From positions 1-64,000 of IMG/VR virus record IMGVR_UViG_3300017971_000250: a DNA stretch of 64,000 nt. One strand, given 5' to 3'. The DNA comes from a virus. The position numbers and the translations under genes are program-made. This document shows positions 7,931-15,716 of the stretch, piece by piece (the first letter of the stretch is position 1; each line of letters starts with the position of its first letter). The notes beneath the pieces were generated by a model. It was not told where the DNA came from. It did no database searches and saw only the letters and a program-made list of their open reading frames with translations.

Positions 7931-8640
7931 CTATCATCGGCCACCAACCACTCACGCCCAAGCACACTCACCGGCCGCGCCATCGTCGCACGGTTGAACG
8001 CACGGATCTCCGCCTCCGCCAGGTCCCTCATCTTGATCACGCCCTTACGGAGCAGGTCTTCGGTCCACGCCATGCGCGCAAGGCAGCAAGCGTCAGCGAG
8101 GTCACCGAGCACGGTGTTGACGCCCGCCTGCGTGAGCCCCTTGACGACCGCGACCACCTCGTCCAGCCCTGGCCACCAGCGCTCCACGACGGCCCCGATC
8201 ATCTGCTCAGGCTCGGGATCCCCTTCGTGCGCAGAGAACAACTTGACGTCCATCGGATTGTGCAGTCGCAGCTTCGAGCCGGAGGTGAGCGCCAGGTAGC
8301 GCGCGATCCCGCTGATCGCCGCGATGTCGTGCTGCCCCCGCGTCCGGGAGCCGAAGGCGAACTCCTCGATCGCCACGAAGTCCGGCCGTCGTATCTGGAA
8401 CCAGTGATCGAGTAGCTGCCCCCAAAACTGCAGCCGCGCGACGTGAAGGTAGTCGGGGTCCCTACCGCTCGCCTTCTTCATCTTCGCAACCGGGAGGTGG
8501 TGGCCGCACCCGAGCGCGCCCTTGCGCACCGCCTTCTGGACGTCCGTGACGTAACCGTACCAGGCAGGCTTGCCATCGTCGCCTAGCTCGACGACGGCCC
8601 CGTGATTCGTGCTCAGGTCGTAGCCGTGGAAGCGAGGCAT
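7909..8640 (-). CDS. RuvC-like Holliday junction resolvase
   Basis: A 243-residue protein with RNase H-fold nuclease signatures: a first acidic strand GYDLSTNHGAVVEL near residue 6, a second acid in PDFVAIEEFAFG near residue 88, and a C-terminal DLADACCLARMAW helix supplying the last Asp. Spacing and hydrophobic context match phage RuvC-like crossover-junction endonucleases. It would resolve four-way junctions before packaging, acting with the UvsX-like and UvsW-like proteins of this phage. The start overlaps the upstream stop (TAATG). The divergent middle means the exact subfamily is uncertain. Confidence 0.72.
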   Translation of the reverse strand: MPRFHGYDLSTNHGAVVELGDDGKPAWYGYVTDVQKAVRKGALGCGHHLPVAKMKKASGRDPDYLHVARLQFWGQLLDHWFQIRRPDFVAIEEFAFGSRTRGQHDIAAISGIARYLALTSGSKLRLHNPMDVKLFSAHEGDPEPEQMIGAVVERWWPGLDEVVAVVKGLTQAGVNTVLGDLADACCLARMAWTEDLLRKGVIKMRDLAEAEIRAFNRATMARPVSVLGREWLVADDRWMPRQT

Positions 8641-8939
8641 TATGGCCGCAGCCCTCGTAGCACCGAATCTGCGTCCTCAAGGCTCCGATCGATCCTGTGG
8701 ACCCGCGCGCGTAACTCGGCGAGCCGGTTCATCACCGCCCCAATGTGATCGCTCGGCGGAGGATCCTTCTCGGGATTCATCGCCTTCTCGACCGTCTTCG
8801 GTTCGTCGCGGTCACCGAATGCCGACGCGCGAATCGACCGCGCCCGCTCCTCCAGAGCAGAGACTACCTTGTCGGTCTCTTCGAACTCCGTCCAGACCGT
8901 GCGTGCTCGGCACGCGCCGTCCTGCCCGCCCTCGTACAT
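8640..8939 (-). CDS. Hypothetical helical protein
   Basis: A 99-residue protein. A charged N-terminal half is followed by MNRLAELRARVHRIDRSLEDADSVLRGL, a likely coiled coil. GGAGTG precedes the ATG, and the stop overlaps the resolvase start (TAATG). No family is recognised. Coupling to the resolvase gene hints at a recombination or DNA-processing context, nothing firmer. Confidence 0.6.
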   Translation of the reverse strand: MYEGGQDGACRARTVWTEFEETDKVVSALEERARSIRASAFGDRDEPKTVEKAMNPEKDPPPSDHIGAVMNRLAELRARVHRIDRSLEDADSVLRGLRP

Positions 8940-8954
8940 TTCACTCCTCCCTTC

Positions 8955-9728
8955 TTATGGACCGCTGTCGACGTTCTCCTCGTCGGCGATCACTTCATCG
9001 TCGGCCTTGCCGCCAAGGTTCCCGAAGCGTGTCTCCCTCGGGATCCCGGGGACCTCGACGCCCTGCGCGAGCGCGGGGTCGGACGTCCCGTCTCCAATCG
9101 GATCCCCGCTCCCATCGCCGACCGTAACCGAGTCGCCCCCCGCCCGGTAGGCGACGATCGAATCCGATGCCGCCGCGAAGGCCGCCCGCGTCCCCATCCC
9201 GGTCCCCGAGTAGCCAGCCGACTGCGCCGCCACAAATCCGAGGTTCTGCCGTGCATCCTGGAGCGCGTTCTGGTCTGCCGCCAGGAAGACGAACTGCCAG
9301 CCCCGGACCTCGCGCCGCTGATCAATCATCGCCTGAACCTGATCGCGTTTGTACTCCCGGCTCGCGTTCTCCTGGCCGTCGGTCAGGATCACGACCACGA
9401 CCTTCTCGGGCTGCTCCGCGTCGGGCAGCTTCTCGATATCCTCGTCGAGCGTCGTGATCGCGCGCCCAATCGCATCGTAGAGCGCCGTCTGTCCTCGCGG
9501 CGCGTAGGTGCTCTGGTCCAGGAACGGGACCGCGAGGATCTTCTCGGTCCGGTACGGCTCCTGGTATTCGTGATCGAAGAGAATCAAACTCAGCGTCGCC
9601 TCCCCGGGCGCTACCCGCTGCCCGTGGACGAATCGGTTGAACCCCTCGATCGCGTCGTCCCTGATCGCCGCCATCGATCCAGAGCGGTCGACGACCGCCA
9701 CGATAGCTGTAAGTCCTACCTTCGGCAT
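8955..9728 (-). CDS. von Willebrand A (MIDAS) domain protein
   Basis: A 257-residue protein. The N-terminal 185 residues form a vWA domain with a complete metal site: DRSGSM at about residue 14, the Thr in RGQTALYDAIG near residue 80, and LTDGQENAS near residue 116. The tail is flexible and Gly/Asp-rich. vWA proteins use the bound Mg2+ to bind an acidic partner, often a MoxR-type AAA+ ATPase; the CobS-like ATPase at 30906 is a possible partner. GGAGGG precedes the ATG. Confidence 0.85.
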   Translation of the reverse strand: MPKVGLTAIVAVVDRSGSMAAIRDDAIEGFNRFVHGQRVAPGEATLSLILFDHEYQEPYRTEKILAVPFLDQSTYAPRGQTALYDAIGRAITTLDEDIEKLPDAEQPEKVVVVILTDGQENASREYKRDQVQAMIDQRREVRGWQFVFLAADQNALQDARQNLGFVAAQSAGYSGTGMGTRAAFAAASDSIVAYRAGGDSVTVGDGSGDPIGDGTSDPALAQGVEVPGIPRETRFGNLGGKADDEVIADEENVDSGP

Positions 9729-9739
9729 CTTGCCCTCCC

Positions 9740-9991
9740 TTACAATCCCAGGTCGCCCTGGCAGTTGTCTCGCGGTCGTGGGGGATCGGTCATTCGATAC
9801 TCGAAGTCGCTCGTCCCCGGAACGCGCCGCTTGACGATGTTGAACCCTTCATCCCGTAGCTCCCGAAGGCGGCGCAGGCCCTCCGGAGCAGGCCGCTCCG
9901 GGGTGCCCGCCGCCCCGCAGACCTCCTGGCCGCCATGCCATTCCCCGTCGCACATCAGAAGCCGGACCCTATCGCGCCCCGCGTCACCCAC
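9740..9991 (-). CDS. Small winged-helix-like protein
   Basis: About 83 residues from a GTG (9991) that overlaps the upstream stop and has GAGG nine bases before it; an ATG at 9955 is an alternative. The C-terminal half, GLRRLRELRDEGFNIVKRRV followed by DFEYRMT, has the pattern of small phage winged-helix proteins (recognition helix, then a beta wing). An N-terminal CDGEWHGGQEVCG pair may bind zinc. A DNA-binding regulatory role is inferred. Confidence 0.55.
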   Translation of the reverse strand: MGDAGRDRVRLLMCDGEWHGGQEVCGAAGTPERPAPEGLRRLRELRDEGFNIVKRRVPGTSDFEYRMTDPPRPRDNCQGDLGL

Positions 9992-10223
9992 GGGGCGAAA
10001 CCTCAATGTCCCAACCCATCCCCTGTATGATCGAAAGCGCCTGCGCATGAAACTCCGGGGGCAGATTCTCGAAGTCGAAGACCGCGTCGACCGTCCCAAC
10101 CACCTTACCGCCCTTCCGCTCCCTGAAAACGATCATGTCCACGAAGTGCGCCTTCGGCTCCGAGATCACCGTGACCGCCTGGCCGTCGATAATCACGACG
10201 CCCCGTTTACGCTCACCGCTCAT
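9984..10223 (-). CDS. Hypothetical 79-residue protein
   Basis: The frame starts at the ATG that overlaps the SbcC stop (ATGA) and ends overlapping the next gene. It has a beta-rich N-terminal half (VVIIDGQAVTVISEPK) and a helical C-terminal half (PPEFHAQALSIIQGMGWDIEV). It may be co-translated with the SbcC-like ATPase. No function is recognised. Confidence 0.6.
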   Translation of the reverse strand: MSGERKRGVVIIDGQAVTVISEPKAHFVDMIVFRERKGGKVVGTVDAVFDFENLPPEFHAQALSIIQGMGWDIEVSPRG

Positions 10224-12880
10224 GCCGCCTCCAGAATCGAGACGCCGCCTTCCTTCACCGCCCGGAAGGTCCGCTCGAAGACGTCGCTCATCGCAGGCGC
10301 GTGCGAGATCACCACGATCGAGTGCCGCTTCGCCCGCAGGTGAGTCAGTAGGTCCACGACGCGCGCCTGCCCGGTAGCGTCCAGGCCGTCGAGCGCCTCG
10401 TCCATGATCAGCAGGTCGATGGCCGCCCGCTCGCGCCGGGCAACCAGGTCCATCAGCGCCAGGTCGGCCGCGATGGTTATCTTCCTCCACTGGCCTCCGC
10501 TCGGCTGGACGTTGCCCGCGCCCTCGACGTCGACGACGATGCTGAACTTGTCTCGCTTGCCGCCGCCCTTGAGCGCCGCCTCGGTATCGTAGGCGACCCG
10601 GACATCCCCATCGCTCAAGACCTCCAGGTAGCCGTTCGTCAGGTCGGCAAGCTCGCCGATGATGTCGTCGAGGATCTGACTGCGCAGGCCCTGGTTGCCG
10701 AAGCCGCGCACCCAAAACTCCGCGACCGACACTGCCTCCTCCGCGCGGTCTCGCTCGCCCTTCGCCGCATCAATCTCGCCCGCCAGCCGTTTGCGCTCCT
10801 TCCCCACCGCCGCCAGCCTCTTCGACAATCGCTCTGCTGTCTGCTGCAAGGTCCGCACCTGCTCGGCGACCCCGTCGATCCCGACCAGGTCCCGCCGCGC
10901 CGCTTCGAGTCCATCCCTGATCGCATCCCGATCCTTGACCTCCTGCTCTAGCTCGCGTTCGTCCTCCTCGGCGCTGCTGAGTGCCTTCACCGCAGCCGCA
11001 CGCTCCTTGTCCGCCTTCAATGCCTTGCTCGTATGCGCCGCCGCCGCCCTCTTCAGAGATTCGATCGTGGCCGCGACGGTCTCCGCCCCGGTCGGCGTCC
11101 CGCATTCCGGGCACTTGCCTTCGTCCACGAAGGCCGCAACGCGGTCCAGCTTCTCGGAAGCCGCGCGCGTCTCCGCCTGGCTCGTCTGCCGCAGTCCGGC
11201 GATCTTGCTCGATAGCTCCCGCTGCTGCTGCCGGAGCGCCCGCAGGTCGCCTTCGAGGTCACCGGACTCCTCCAACGTCGCCTCCGCCTCGGAGATTGTT
11301 TCGACCAGCGCCTGACGCCCCGCCGTCCGAACCTTGAGCCGTTCCTGCTGCTCCCGGTTCTCCTGAAGGTCGTCTTTGATGCCCTGAAGGTCCTGCCCCT
11401 GCAACGCGGTCTCCAACGGTACGATCCGCGCCGCCGCCGCGTCGCGCTCGCGCTCGGCTGCGGTCCGCTCAGCCTTCACGAACTCCAGCGCCAGGTCCAG
11501 ACCGTCCAGCCGCAGCACCCGGAAGAGGATCGCCTTGCGCTCGGAGTCGGTCGTGCGAGGCATCGCAAACCGCGAGTGGTCGTCCTGCCCGTAGAGGACT
11601 GTCGAGCGGAAGGTTCGGAAGTCGAGCCCGAGCAGCGCCTCGATCTGTTTCTGCGTCTCGGTCATAACCGGCCGCGTGACGTCCTTGCCCGCGTGGGTCA
11701 GCGTCAGCGTGCCCTGCTTCTTGGTCCTCGTTCGGGTGACGAGGTAGGTCTCCCCATCGACGATAATCTCCTGCGTGCCGACCGCCTCCTTCGCCCCGCG
11801 CCGAATGACCTCCTCGTAGCGGTCGCCTTCGATCGTCTCCCCGAAAACGATCCACGACAGCAGCTTCGGTAGGTGGCTCTTGCCGCTATTATGGACCACA
11901 ACACCATTCGCAATGAAGCTGTCCGCGCCCGGGACAGTTATATCGTACACATCAGCCACTCCAGCGGGCTCAACCGAAAGAACAGTGTGGTTCACCGCCT
12001 CTCGTTCCCGCTTGGCACGGAATAACGCACGCATCGTCTCGCTGCGCTTGCGCCTCGTCTCCACGCTCTGCGCGCGTCTCGAATTCGCTGCGCGCATCCT
12101 CGCCTTCGTTTCGGCCGTATGGTGCTTCCCCTTCATCCCACGAGGATGAATCCCCGTTCTCTGCCACCCCAATTTGCCAGCTCGGTTACGCTCGCTCGTA
12201 TGCTGCGAGAGATGCTCTCCACGATTCTTCCATTCCAGATTCCCAATGGAATGATCGAACGGATTACCGTTCAGATGATGAACCTGCTTGTCCCGGAAAC
12301 GCGGTCCGTGTACGGCCCTGCAGACAAATTGCTGCTCACTCACAGCCTGCGAACGTCCCGTCCAATGAATCAGCGTCCTCCACCCTCCCGCCCCTCTCCG
12401 ATACATCGAACACAATCGATCTCCGGGACGAAGATCCCCCAAAGCCCTCCACGTTTGCCCGTCCGAAAGAAGGACCGGATGATCAGCAGTCCCAACAAGC
12501 TCCTGTGGCGGGATGTATTTTTCACCCTGCCCCGCCCCCTGTCGCGTCGCATACTTCGAAAGCATCACCCGAATCACGGGGGCGGACTTCTTGGTCAAAA
12601 CAACTCGCGAAGCTCTCCGAATCACAATTCGCCCATCCGACCACGCATAAACCCAGGGGCGCTCTCCCACCAAATCCCCGATCGGGATCCCTTTTGGAAA
12701 CCGACGCAGATCGCGTGGACAATCAATCAACGTCTCTCCCACTAAACAGCCGTTCGAGCCCGCCGAGGTGGTGTCGTGATTGTCGCCGTCGATCAGGGTG
12801 AGCCCGGGAAGGCTCCAGTCGAACTCGACCTCTTTGAAGGGACCGAAATCACGCCCGCTCATCTTGCCGAATTGGATCAT
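10220..12880 (-). CDS. sbcC: SbcC/Rad50-like ATPase interrupted by an intein
   Basis: An 886-residue precursor. The Rad50/SbcC ATPase is split inside its P-loop: GSNG (residues 41-44), an intein (45-331), then SGKS (332-335). After splicing, about 599 residues remain: the N-terminal ATPase half, long charged coiled coils, a zinc hook CPEC (590-593), the ABC signature variant SGGQWRK (794-800), and Walker B LLIMDE (823-828) with D-loop and VVISH switch. The family forms a DNA-end-processing nuclease with SbcD/Mre11, which is encoded at 13984-15150. The ATG overlaps the upstream stop. ATPase activity should require splicing, because the insertion destroys the nucleotide-binding loop. Confidence 0.9.
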   Translation of the reverse strand: MIQFGKMSGRDFGPFKEVEFDWSLPGLTLIDGDNHDTTSAGSNGCLVGETLIDCPRDLRRFPKGIPIGDLVGERPWVYAWSDGRIVIRRASRVVLTKKSAPVIRVMLSKYATRQGAGQGEKYIPPQELVGTADHPVLLSDGQTWRALGDLRPGDRLCSMYRRGAGGWRTLIHWTGRSQAVSEQQFVCRAVHGPRFRDKQVHHLNGNPFDHSIGNLEWKNRGEHLSQHTSERNRAGKLGWQRTGIHPRGMKGKHHTAETKARMRAANSRRAQSVETRRKRSETMRALFRAKREREAVNHTVLSVEPAGVADVYDITVPGADSFIANGVVVHNSGKSHLPKLLSWIVFGETIEGDRYEEVIRRGAKEAVGTQEIIVDGETYLVTRTRTKKQGTLTLTHAGKDVTRPVMTETQKQIEALLGLDFRTFRSTVLYGQDDHSRFAMPRTTDSERKAILFRVLRLDGLDLALEFVKAERTAAERERDAAAARIVPLETALQGQDLQGIKDDLQENREQQERLKVRTAGRQALVETISEAEATLEESGDLEGDLRALRQQQRELSSKIAGLRQTSQAETRAASEKLDRVAAFVDEGKCPECGTPTGAETVAATIESLKRAAAAHTSKALKADKERAAAVKALSSAEEDERELEQEVKDRDAIRDGLEAARRDLVGIDGVAEQVRTLQQTAERLSKRLAAVGKERKRLAGEIDAAKGERDRAEEAVSVAEFWVRGFGNQGLRSQILDDIIGELADLTNGYLEVLSDGDVRVAYDTEAALKGGGKRDKFSIVVDVEGAGNVQPSGGQWRKITIAADLALMDLVARRERAAIDLLIMDEALDGLDATGQARVVDLLTHLRAKRHSIVVISHAPAMSDVFERTFRAVKEGGVSILEAA
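11888..12748 (-). mobile_element. Intein with in-frame HNH endonuclease in SbcC P-loop
   Basis: 287 residues. It starts with Cys (CLVGETLIDCPRD, block A) and has block B GTADHPVLLSDGQTWRALGD. It ends with block F/G (VADVYDITVPGADSFIANGVVVHN region), the terminal His-Asn followed by extein Ser. The middle holds an HNH segment (VHHLNGNPFDHSIGNLEWKN) and a NUMOD-like helix (MKGKHHTAETKARMRAANSR), so homing is by an in-frame endonuclease. DNA from about 12150 to 12640 is visibly less GC-rich than its surroundings, as expected of a recent mobile insert. Confidence 0.9.
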
Positions 12881-13056
12881 ATCCCAGTCGCCTCCCCGTC
12901 GCCGCCGTAGCCATAGCTGCGCTGCCGCTCAAGCCGCGCGCGCAACCGCTCCCTCTTGATCGCACGCTTCGACGCCAGGTGGTCCGAGATAACGCCGAGC
13001 CCCCATCCGAGAATGAACGTCCCAATCGAAAGCAGCGCCACTCCCCAGTCCGGCAT
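12877..13056 (-). CDS. 59-residue membrane protein
   Basis: MPDWGVALLSIGTFILGWGL and further hydrophobic residues form one transmembrane helix. A highly basic cytoplasmic segment (ASKRAIKRERLRARLERQR) and a Gly-rich end follow. Its ATG overlaps the upstream stop (TGATG), and its own stop overlaps the SbcC ATG (ATGA). No function is recognised. Confidence 0.6.
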   Translation of the reverse strand: MPDWGVALLSIGTFILGWGLGVISDHLASKRAIKRERLRARLERQRSYGYGGDGEATGI

Positions 13057-13478
13057 CACTCGATTCTCCTGAACCGCGACCCCGCGTAGCCGCTCTCCCA
13101 CGGCGGCACGCCGATCTTGTACGGGTTATACCACCAGAACCGTTCGATGAACTGCTGCGCGACGACCTCAATCGTATCGCGCGGGACCCATCCGAGTAGG
13201 GTAGGCCCAATCACGAAAGTCGAATCGGGCTGCCAGAGCGTGTCGGGCTCCGTCGAGTAGGCCATCATCGATACCTCGTAGCGCCCGGGTTCGACACCCT
13301 CCGGGAGCCCATAGGTGATCTTGAATAGCTGGAGCGAATCCTCGGGCGGGCTCACCAATTCGATCAACGCCCTGCCCGTGACGTGCTGCCGCTTGAAGAG
13401 AACCGTCCCCTCGTCCTGTGCCGCAGCCGCCGTCACCAGCGCGACCGCGAGCGCCGCCATCAAGATTGCTGTTCGCAT
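13056..13478 (-). CDS. Secreted or periplasmic hypothetical protein
   Basis: A 140-residue protein with a textbook signal peptide (MRTAILMAALAVALVTAAAA, cleavage after AAA-Q). The mature domain is beta-rich and aromatic (GRYEVSMMAYSTEPDTLW, ERFWWYNPYKIG). I chose the ATG at 13478, which overlaps the upstream TGA (TGATG) and has GGGAGG before it; the longer frame upstream is a shadow. Export suggests action at the host envelope. It is not a recognised family. Confidence 0.65.
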   Translation of the reverse strand: MRTAILMAALAVALVTAAAAQDEGTVLFKRQHVTGRALIELVSPPEDSLQLFKITYGLPEGVEPGRYEVSMMAYSTEPDTLWQPDSTFVIGPTLLGWVPRDTIEVVAQQFIERFWWYNPYKIGVPPWESGYAGSRFRRIE

Positions 13479-13987
13479 CACGACCTCCCCTGCGTCGGGA
13501 AGTCGCCGACCCGACGCCCTTTCGGCCTCGAACCCCCCGCCGCCTTCGCCGCCGCGCGGTCGTCCGCCTGCGCCTTCTTGTGTTCGAGGAAACGCATCAG
13601 CGCCTCCGGTCGCGCGCCGAAGGCCATCTCCAAGCCCGGCTCCTCGGGTTGCGCCAGGTAGGCGCGCATCGAAACCTGCGACCGTAGCACCGGCAGGTGG
13701 AGCGCCCGCGCAAGCTCCTCCTCGGCCTTCGCCCCCTCTGATTCCTCCCATCCCGGGAGCAGGTACACCGCGTCGCAGCGCGTCAGCGCCTCCAGATATC
13801 CCATCAGAAACGCCTCATCGGGAATCCCCGCTGCCCTGTGAAAGAATCGCGTGTTGGTGTGGGGGCAGAACGCCATCCCGCCCGCGCGCCAAACCTCCAA
13901 CGCCGCCTCCTCCGCTACCCGGACCCGCTGCTCGACCTCCCAGGCCGTCTCGCCCCGGAACGGACCCACGATAAAGACCACCCTCAT
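13478..13987 (-). CDS. DUF4406/nucleoside deoxyribosyltransferase-like protein
   Basis: A 169-residue protein. The N-terminal 110 residues match the nucleoside 2-deoxyribosyltransferase/DUF4406 pattern: VFIVGPFRG, then a helix, FCPHTNT, FLMGYLEALTRCDAVYLLPGWEESEGAKAE-type motif, then a helix and LPV. The Glu in the ESEGA motif is the expected catalytic nucleophile. The tail is basic and Ala/Gly-rich. The likely role is base exchange or salvage of deoxynucleosides, or a related nucleotide-sensing activity. It overlaps sbcD by ATGA. Confidence 0.72.
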   Translation of the reverse strand: MRVVFIVGPFRGETAWEVEQRVRVAEEAALEVWRAGGMAFCPHTNTRFFHRAAGIPDEAFLMGYLEALTRCDAVYLLPGWEESEGAKAEEELARALHLPVLRSQVSMRAYLAQPEEPGLEMAFGARPEALMRFLEHKKAQADDRAAAKAAGGSRPKGRRVGDFPTQGRS

Positions 13988-15150
13988 AGCTTCTCCCCCG
14001 CCGCGCTCAGCGCCCGCTCCCCTAGCTCCAGGACCCGCGCGCGGTCCAGCCCCTCGGGGTTCTGTTGCTCGACGTATCCCCGCATCGCAGCAGGGATACT
14101 GATCGTGCCGCCCGCCGTCTTCTTGATCTTGAGCCTGCTCTTTGCCGCCGCCGTGACGACGTGCGTCACCTTCACGAGCCGCACACCGACCTCACGCTGG
14201 AGCATCTCGTATTGACTAGTCCACTCCTCGGTCCGCTTGACCGCATCCTCGGTCCCATGAACCTGCACCCAAACGTAGTCGCCCGCCTGCGGGGCGGCCG
14301 CCTGCCCCGTTTCATCATCGACGTCGACGCGCAGCTTGCCGCCCTCGATCGTCGCCTGAACCGGGATTACATGAAACTTCGGCACGCTCGTAACGCGGAC
14401 CTTCGTACGCTCGACGATCTTGGGGCCTTCGATCGAGATATCCCAAAAGCCCCGCTCGCTCCCCGCGTCGCCGAAGGTATGCTGTAGCGGGGCACCGAGG
14501 TAGAAGATCTGGTCCGTGATGTCTTGAGGGTCGTGGTAGTGACCAAGGATAGCGCCCGCAAAGGGAGCAAGCTCCTGCGGTCGGATCCCGTCGGGAGCGA
14601 TCCACTCCCCGGAGCGAACGCCGACGATGGTCTGGTGACCGACGACGAAGGTGTCCTTCGCCCACTTCTGCTCAGCCGCCTCCTCCAGAATCTCGCGCGT
14701 GGCCATCTTGGGCTTGTAGGAGACCGGGAGAAAGCGCACGCCCCCGAATTCCTCGGGGGGCAAAGGCCGCTCCTCGGCATCATAGATCCGGATCCGGTCT
14801 TCCCCCATCTCGCTCAGCGCGTCGAGCGTATAGTAGACCGCCGCCGCGTCGTGCGCATCGTGGTTGCCACCTATCATGTGGATCCGATTCACCGCGTCCG
14901 TAGCGAGCAGCTTGTGAAGGGTCCGAATGACGGCCCGCAGGGTGATCGCATCGAGCAGCCGCTTATCGAATAGGTCGCCAGCGATCCAGAGGTCCTCGAT
15001 TCCGTTCGTCTGCGCGTAGCGCCCCATCTCCTTGAGCACGGAGACCGTATCGATCAAGCGGTCCGTGATCAGGGAGTCCGCTCCGCGCTTCGCATAGGGG
15101 AGCCCGTTGTAGATGTGGACATCGGCGGTCCAGAGCGCACGGTAGCTCAT
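13984..15150 (-). CDS. sbcD: SbcD/Mre11-like metallophosphoesterase nuclease
   Basis: A 388-residue protein with the calcineurin-like phosphoesterase motifs in order: TADVHIYN (residue 8), AGDLFDKR (about residue 58), GGNHDAHD (about residue 94), a VGHQT motif (about residue 170) and GHYHDP (about residue 198). A helical C-terminal capping region follows. It is the nuclease partner of the SbcC-like ATPase, from which it is separated by three small genes. Together they would trim or open DNA ends and hairpins, feeding the UvsX-type recombinase. The ATG overlaps the preceding mini-frame (ATGA). Confidence 0.9.
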   Translation of the reverse strand: MSYRALWTADVHIYNGLPYAKRGADSLITDRLIDTVSVLKEMGRYAQTNGIEDLWIAGDLFDKRLLDAITLRAVIRTLHKLLATDAVNRIHMIGGNHDAHDAAAVYYTLDALSEMGEDRIRIYDAEERPLPPEEFGGVRFLPVSYKPKMATREILEEAAEQKWAKDTFVVGHQTIVGVRSGEWIAPDGIRPQELAPFAGAILGHYHDPQDITDQIFYLGAPLQHTFGDAGSERGFWDISIEGPKIVERTKVRVTSVPKFHVIPVQATIEGGKLRVDVDDETGQAAAPQAGDYVWVQVHGTEDAVKRTEEWTSQYEMLQREVGVRLVKVTHVVTAAAKSRLKIKKTAGGTISIPAAMRGYVEQQNPEGLDRARVLELGERALSAAGEKL

Positions 15151-15188
15151 TGCGACGCCTCCAGGATCGTCTCCATGATCCGGTCCAT
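15147..15188 (-). CDS. 13-codon coupling mini-frame
   Basis: ATG at 15188 overlaps the previous stop (TGATG), and the TGA at 15147 overlaps the sbcD ATG (ATGA), giving MDRIMETILEASQ. The peptide may have no function. The geometry suggests a translational bridge that carries ribosomes across to sbcD. Confidence 0.25.
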   Translation of the reverse strand: MDRIMETILEASQ

Positions 15189-15358
15189 CAATTCATCGGC
15201 CCTATCTCACCATCCTCGGGACAACCAAGCCGCGCCTCGAAGTAGGACACCAGTGCGATCGCCAGGTTGTCCTCGAAGCTATCGCTATTCTCAATGGCAT
15301 CGAGGCAGCCAACCTTCTGACGGATCTCCTCCCACCTCCGCGATCCTTTTTCAATCAC
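15188..15358 (-). CDS. 56-residue hypothetical protein
   Basis: It begins at a GTG overlapping the stop of the zinc protein upstream (GTGA), with GGGGAGG 11 bases before it. The sequence begins VIEKGSRRWEEIRQKVGCLD and includes a helical ALVSYFEARLG. It fills an otherwise empty slot between the small zinc protein and sbcD. No family is recognised. Confidence 0.5.
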   Translation of the reverse strand: MIEKGSRRWEEIRQKVGCLDAIENSDSFEDNLAIALVSYFEARLGCPEDGEIGPMN

Positions 15359-15522
15359 TGCGCCTCATCCTCCCCGAATGCCTTCTTGATTGCGGCCTCG
15401 ACGACCCGGGGCTTCGACCACCCATCGACGCGCATTTCGACGTCGCCACAGTCCTTGCACTTCCGAATTAGGATGTAGCCGTCATAAAACAAGATATCGA
15501 ACCGATCGTGCTTGCACATCAT
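15355..15522 (-). CDS. 55-residue zinc-ribbon-like protein
   Basis: MMCKHDRFDILFYDGYILIR is followed by KCKDCG, a C-x-H plus CxxC pair suggesting a small zinc ribbon, then an acidic helical tail. The ATG overlaps the upstream stop (ATGA). Similar small Cx1H...CxxC proteins occur widely in phages without known roles. Confidence 0.55.
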   Translation of the reverse strand: MMCKHDRFDILFYDGYILIRKCKDCGDVEMRVDGWSKPRVVEAAIKKAFGEDEAQ

Positions 15523-15716
15523 GCGCCCCGCACGCTCACCTGGACGAGGACCGCCTTCGGGGCCGGGTCGCCGAGCACCTTCTTGGCGATGTAGATGTTC
15601 GCTACCGGAGCCTCGGGGTCCTTCGCCTCGTAGCGGATCGAATGCTTGCAGACCTTCCCCTGCTCCAACTCGATCGCGATTCCGTCTCCGCCCTCGGCCA
15701 GTTTCTGATCACTCAT
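15519..15716 (-). CDS. 65-residue hypothetical protein
   Basis: MSDQKLAEGGDGIAIELEQG, a CKHSIRYEA segment and a beta-strand end (AVLVQVSVRGA). The ATG overlaps the recombinase stop (ATGA). The composition suggests a single small beta-sheet domain. A longer reading frame through the same DNA is a shadow of the recombinase gene. Tight coupling to the recombinase is the only clue to function. Confidence 0.6.
   Translation of the reverse strand: MSDQKLAEGGDGIAIELEQGKVCKHSIRYEAKDPEAPVANIYIAKKVLGDPAPKAVLVQVSVRGA

Noticed and set aside
8745-10343. Long plus-strand open frame (532 codons) opposite the vWA and SbcC genes
   Set aside because: Arg/Pro/Leu-rich antisense shadow caused by high GC; no ribosome-binding site or domain, while the minus strand has clear genes.
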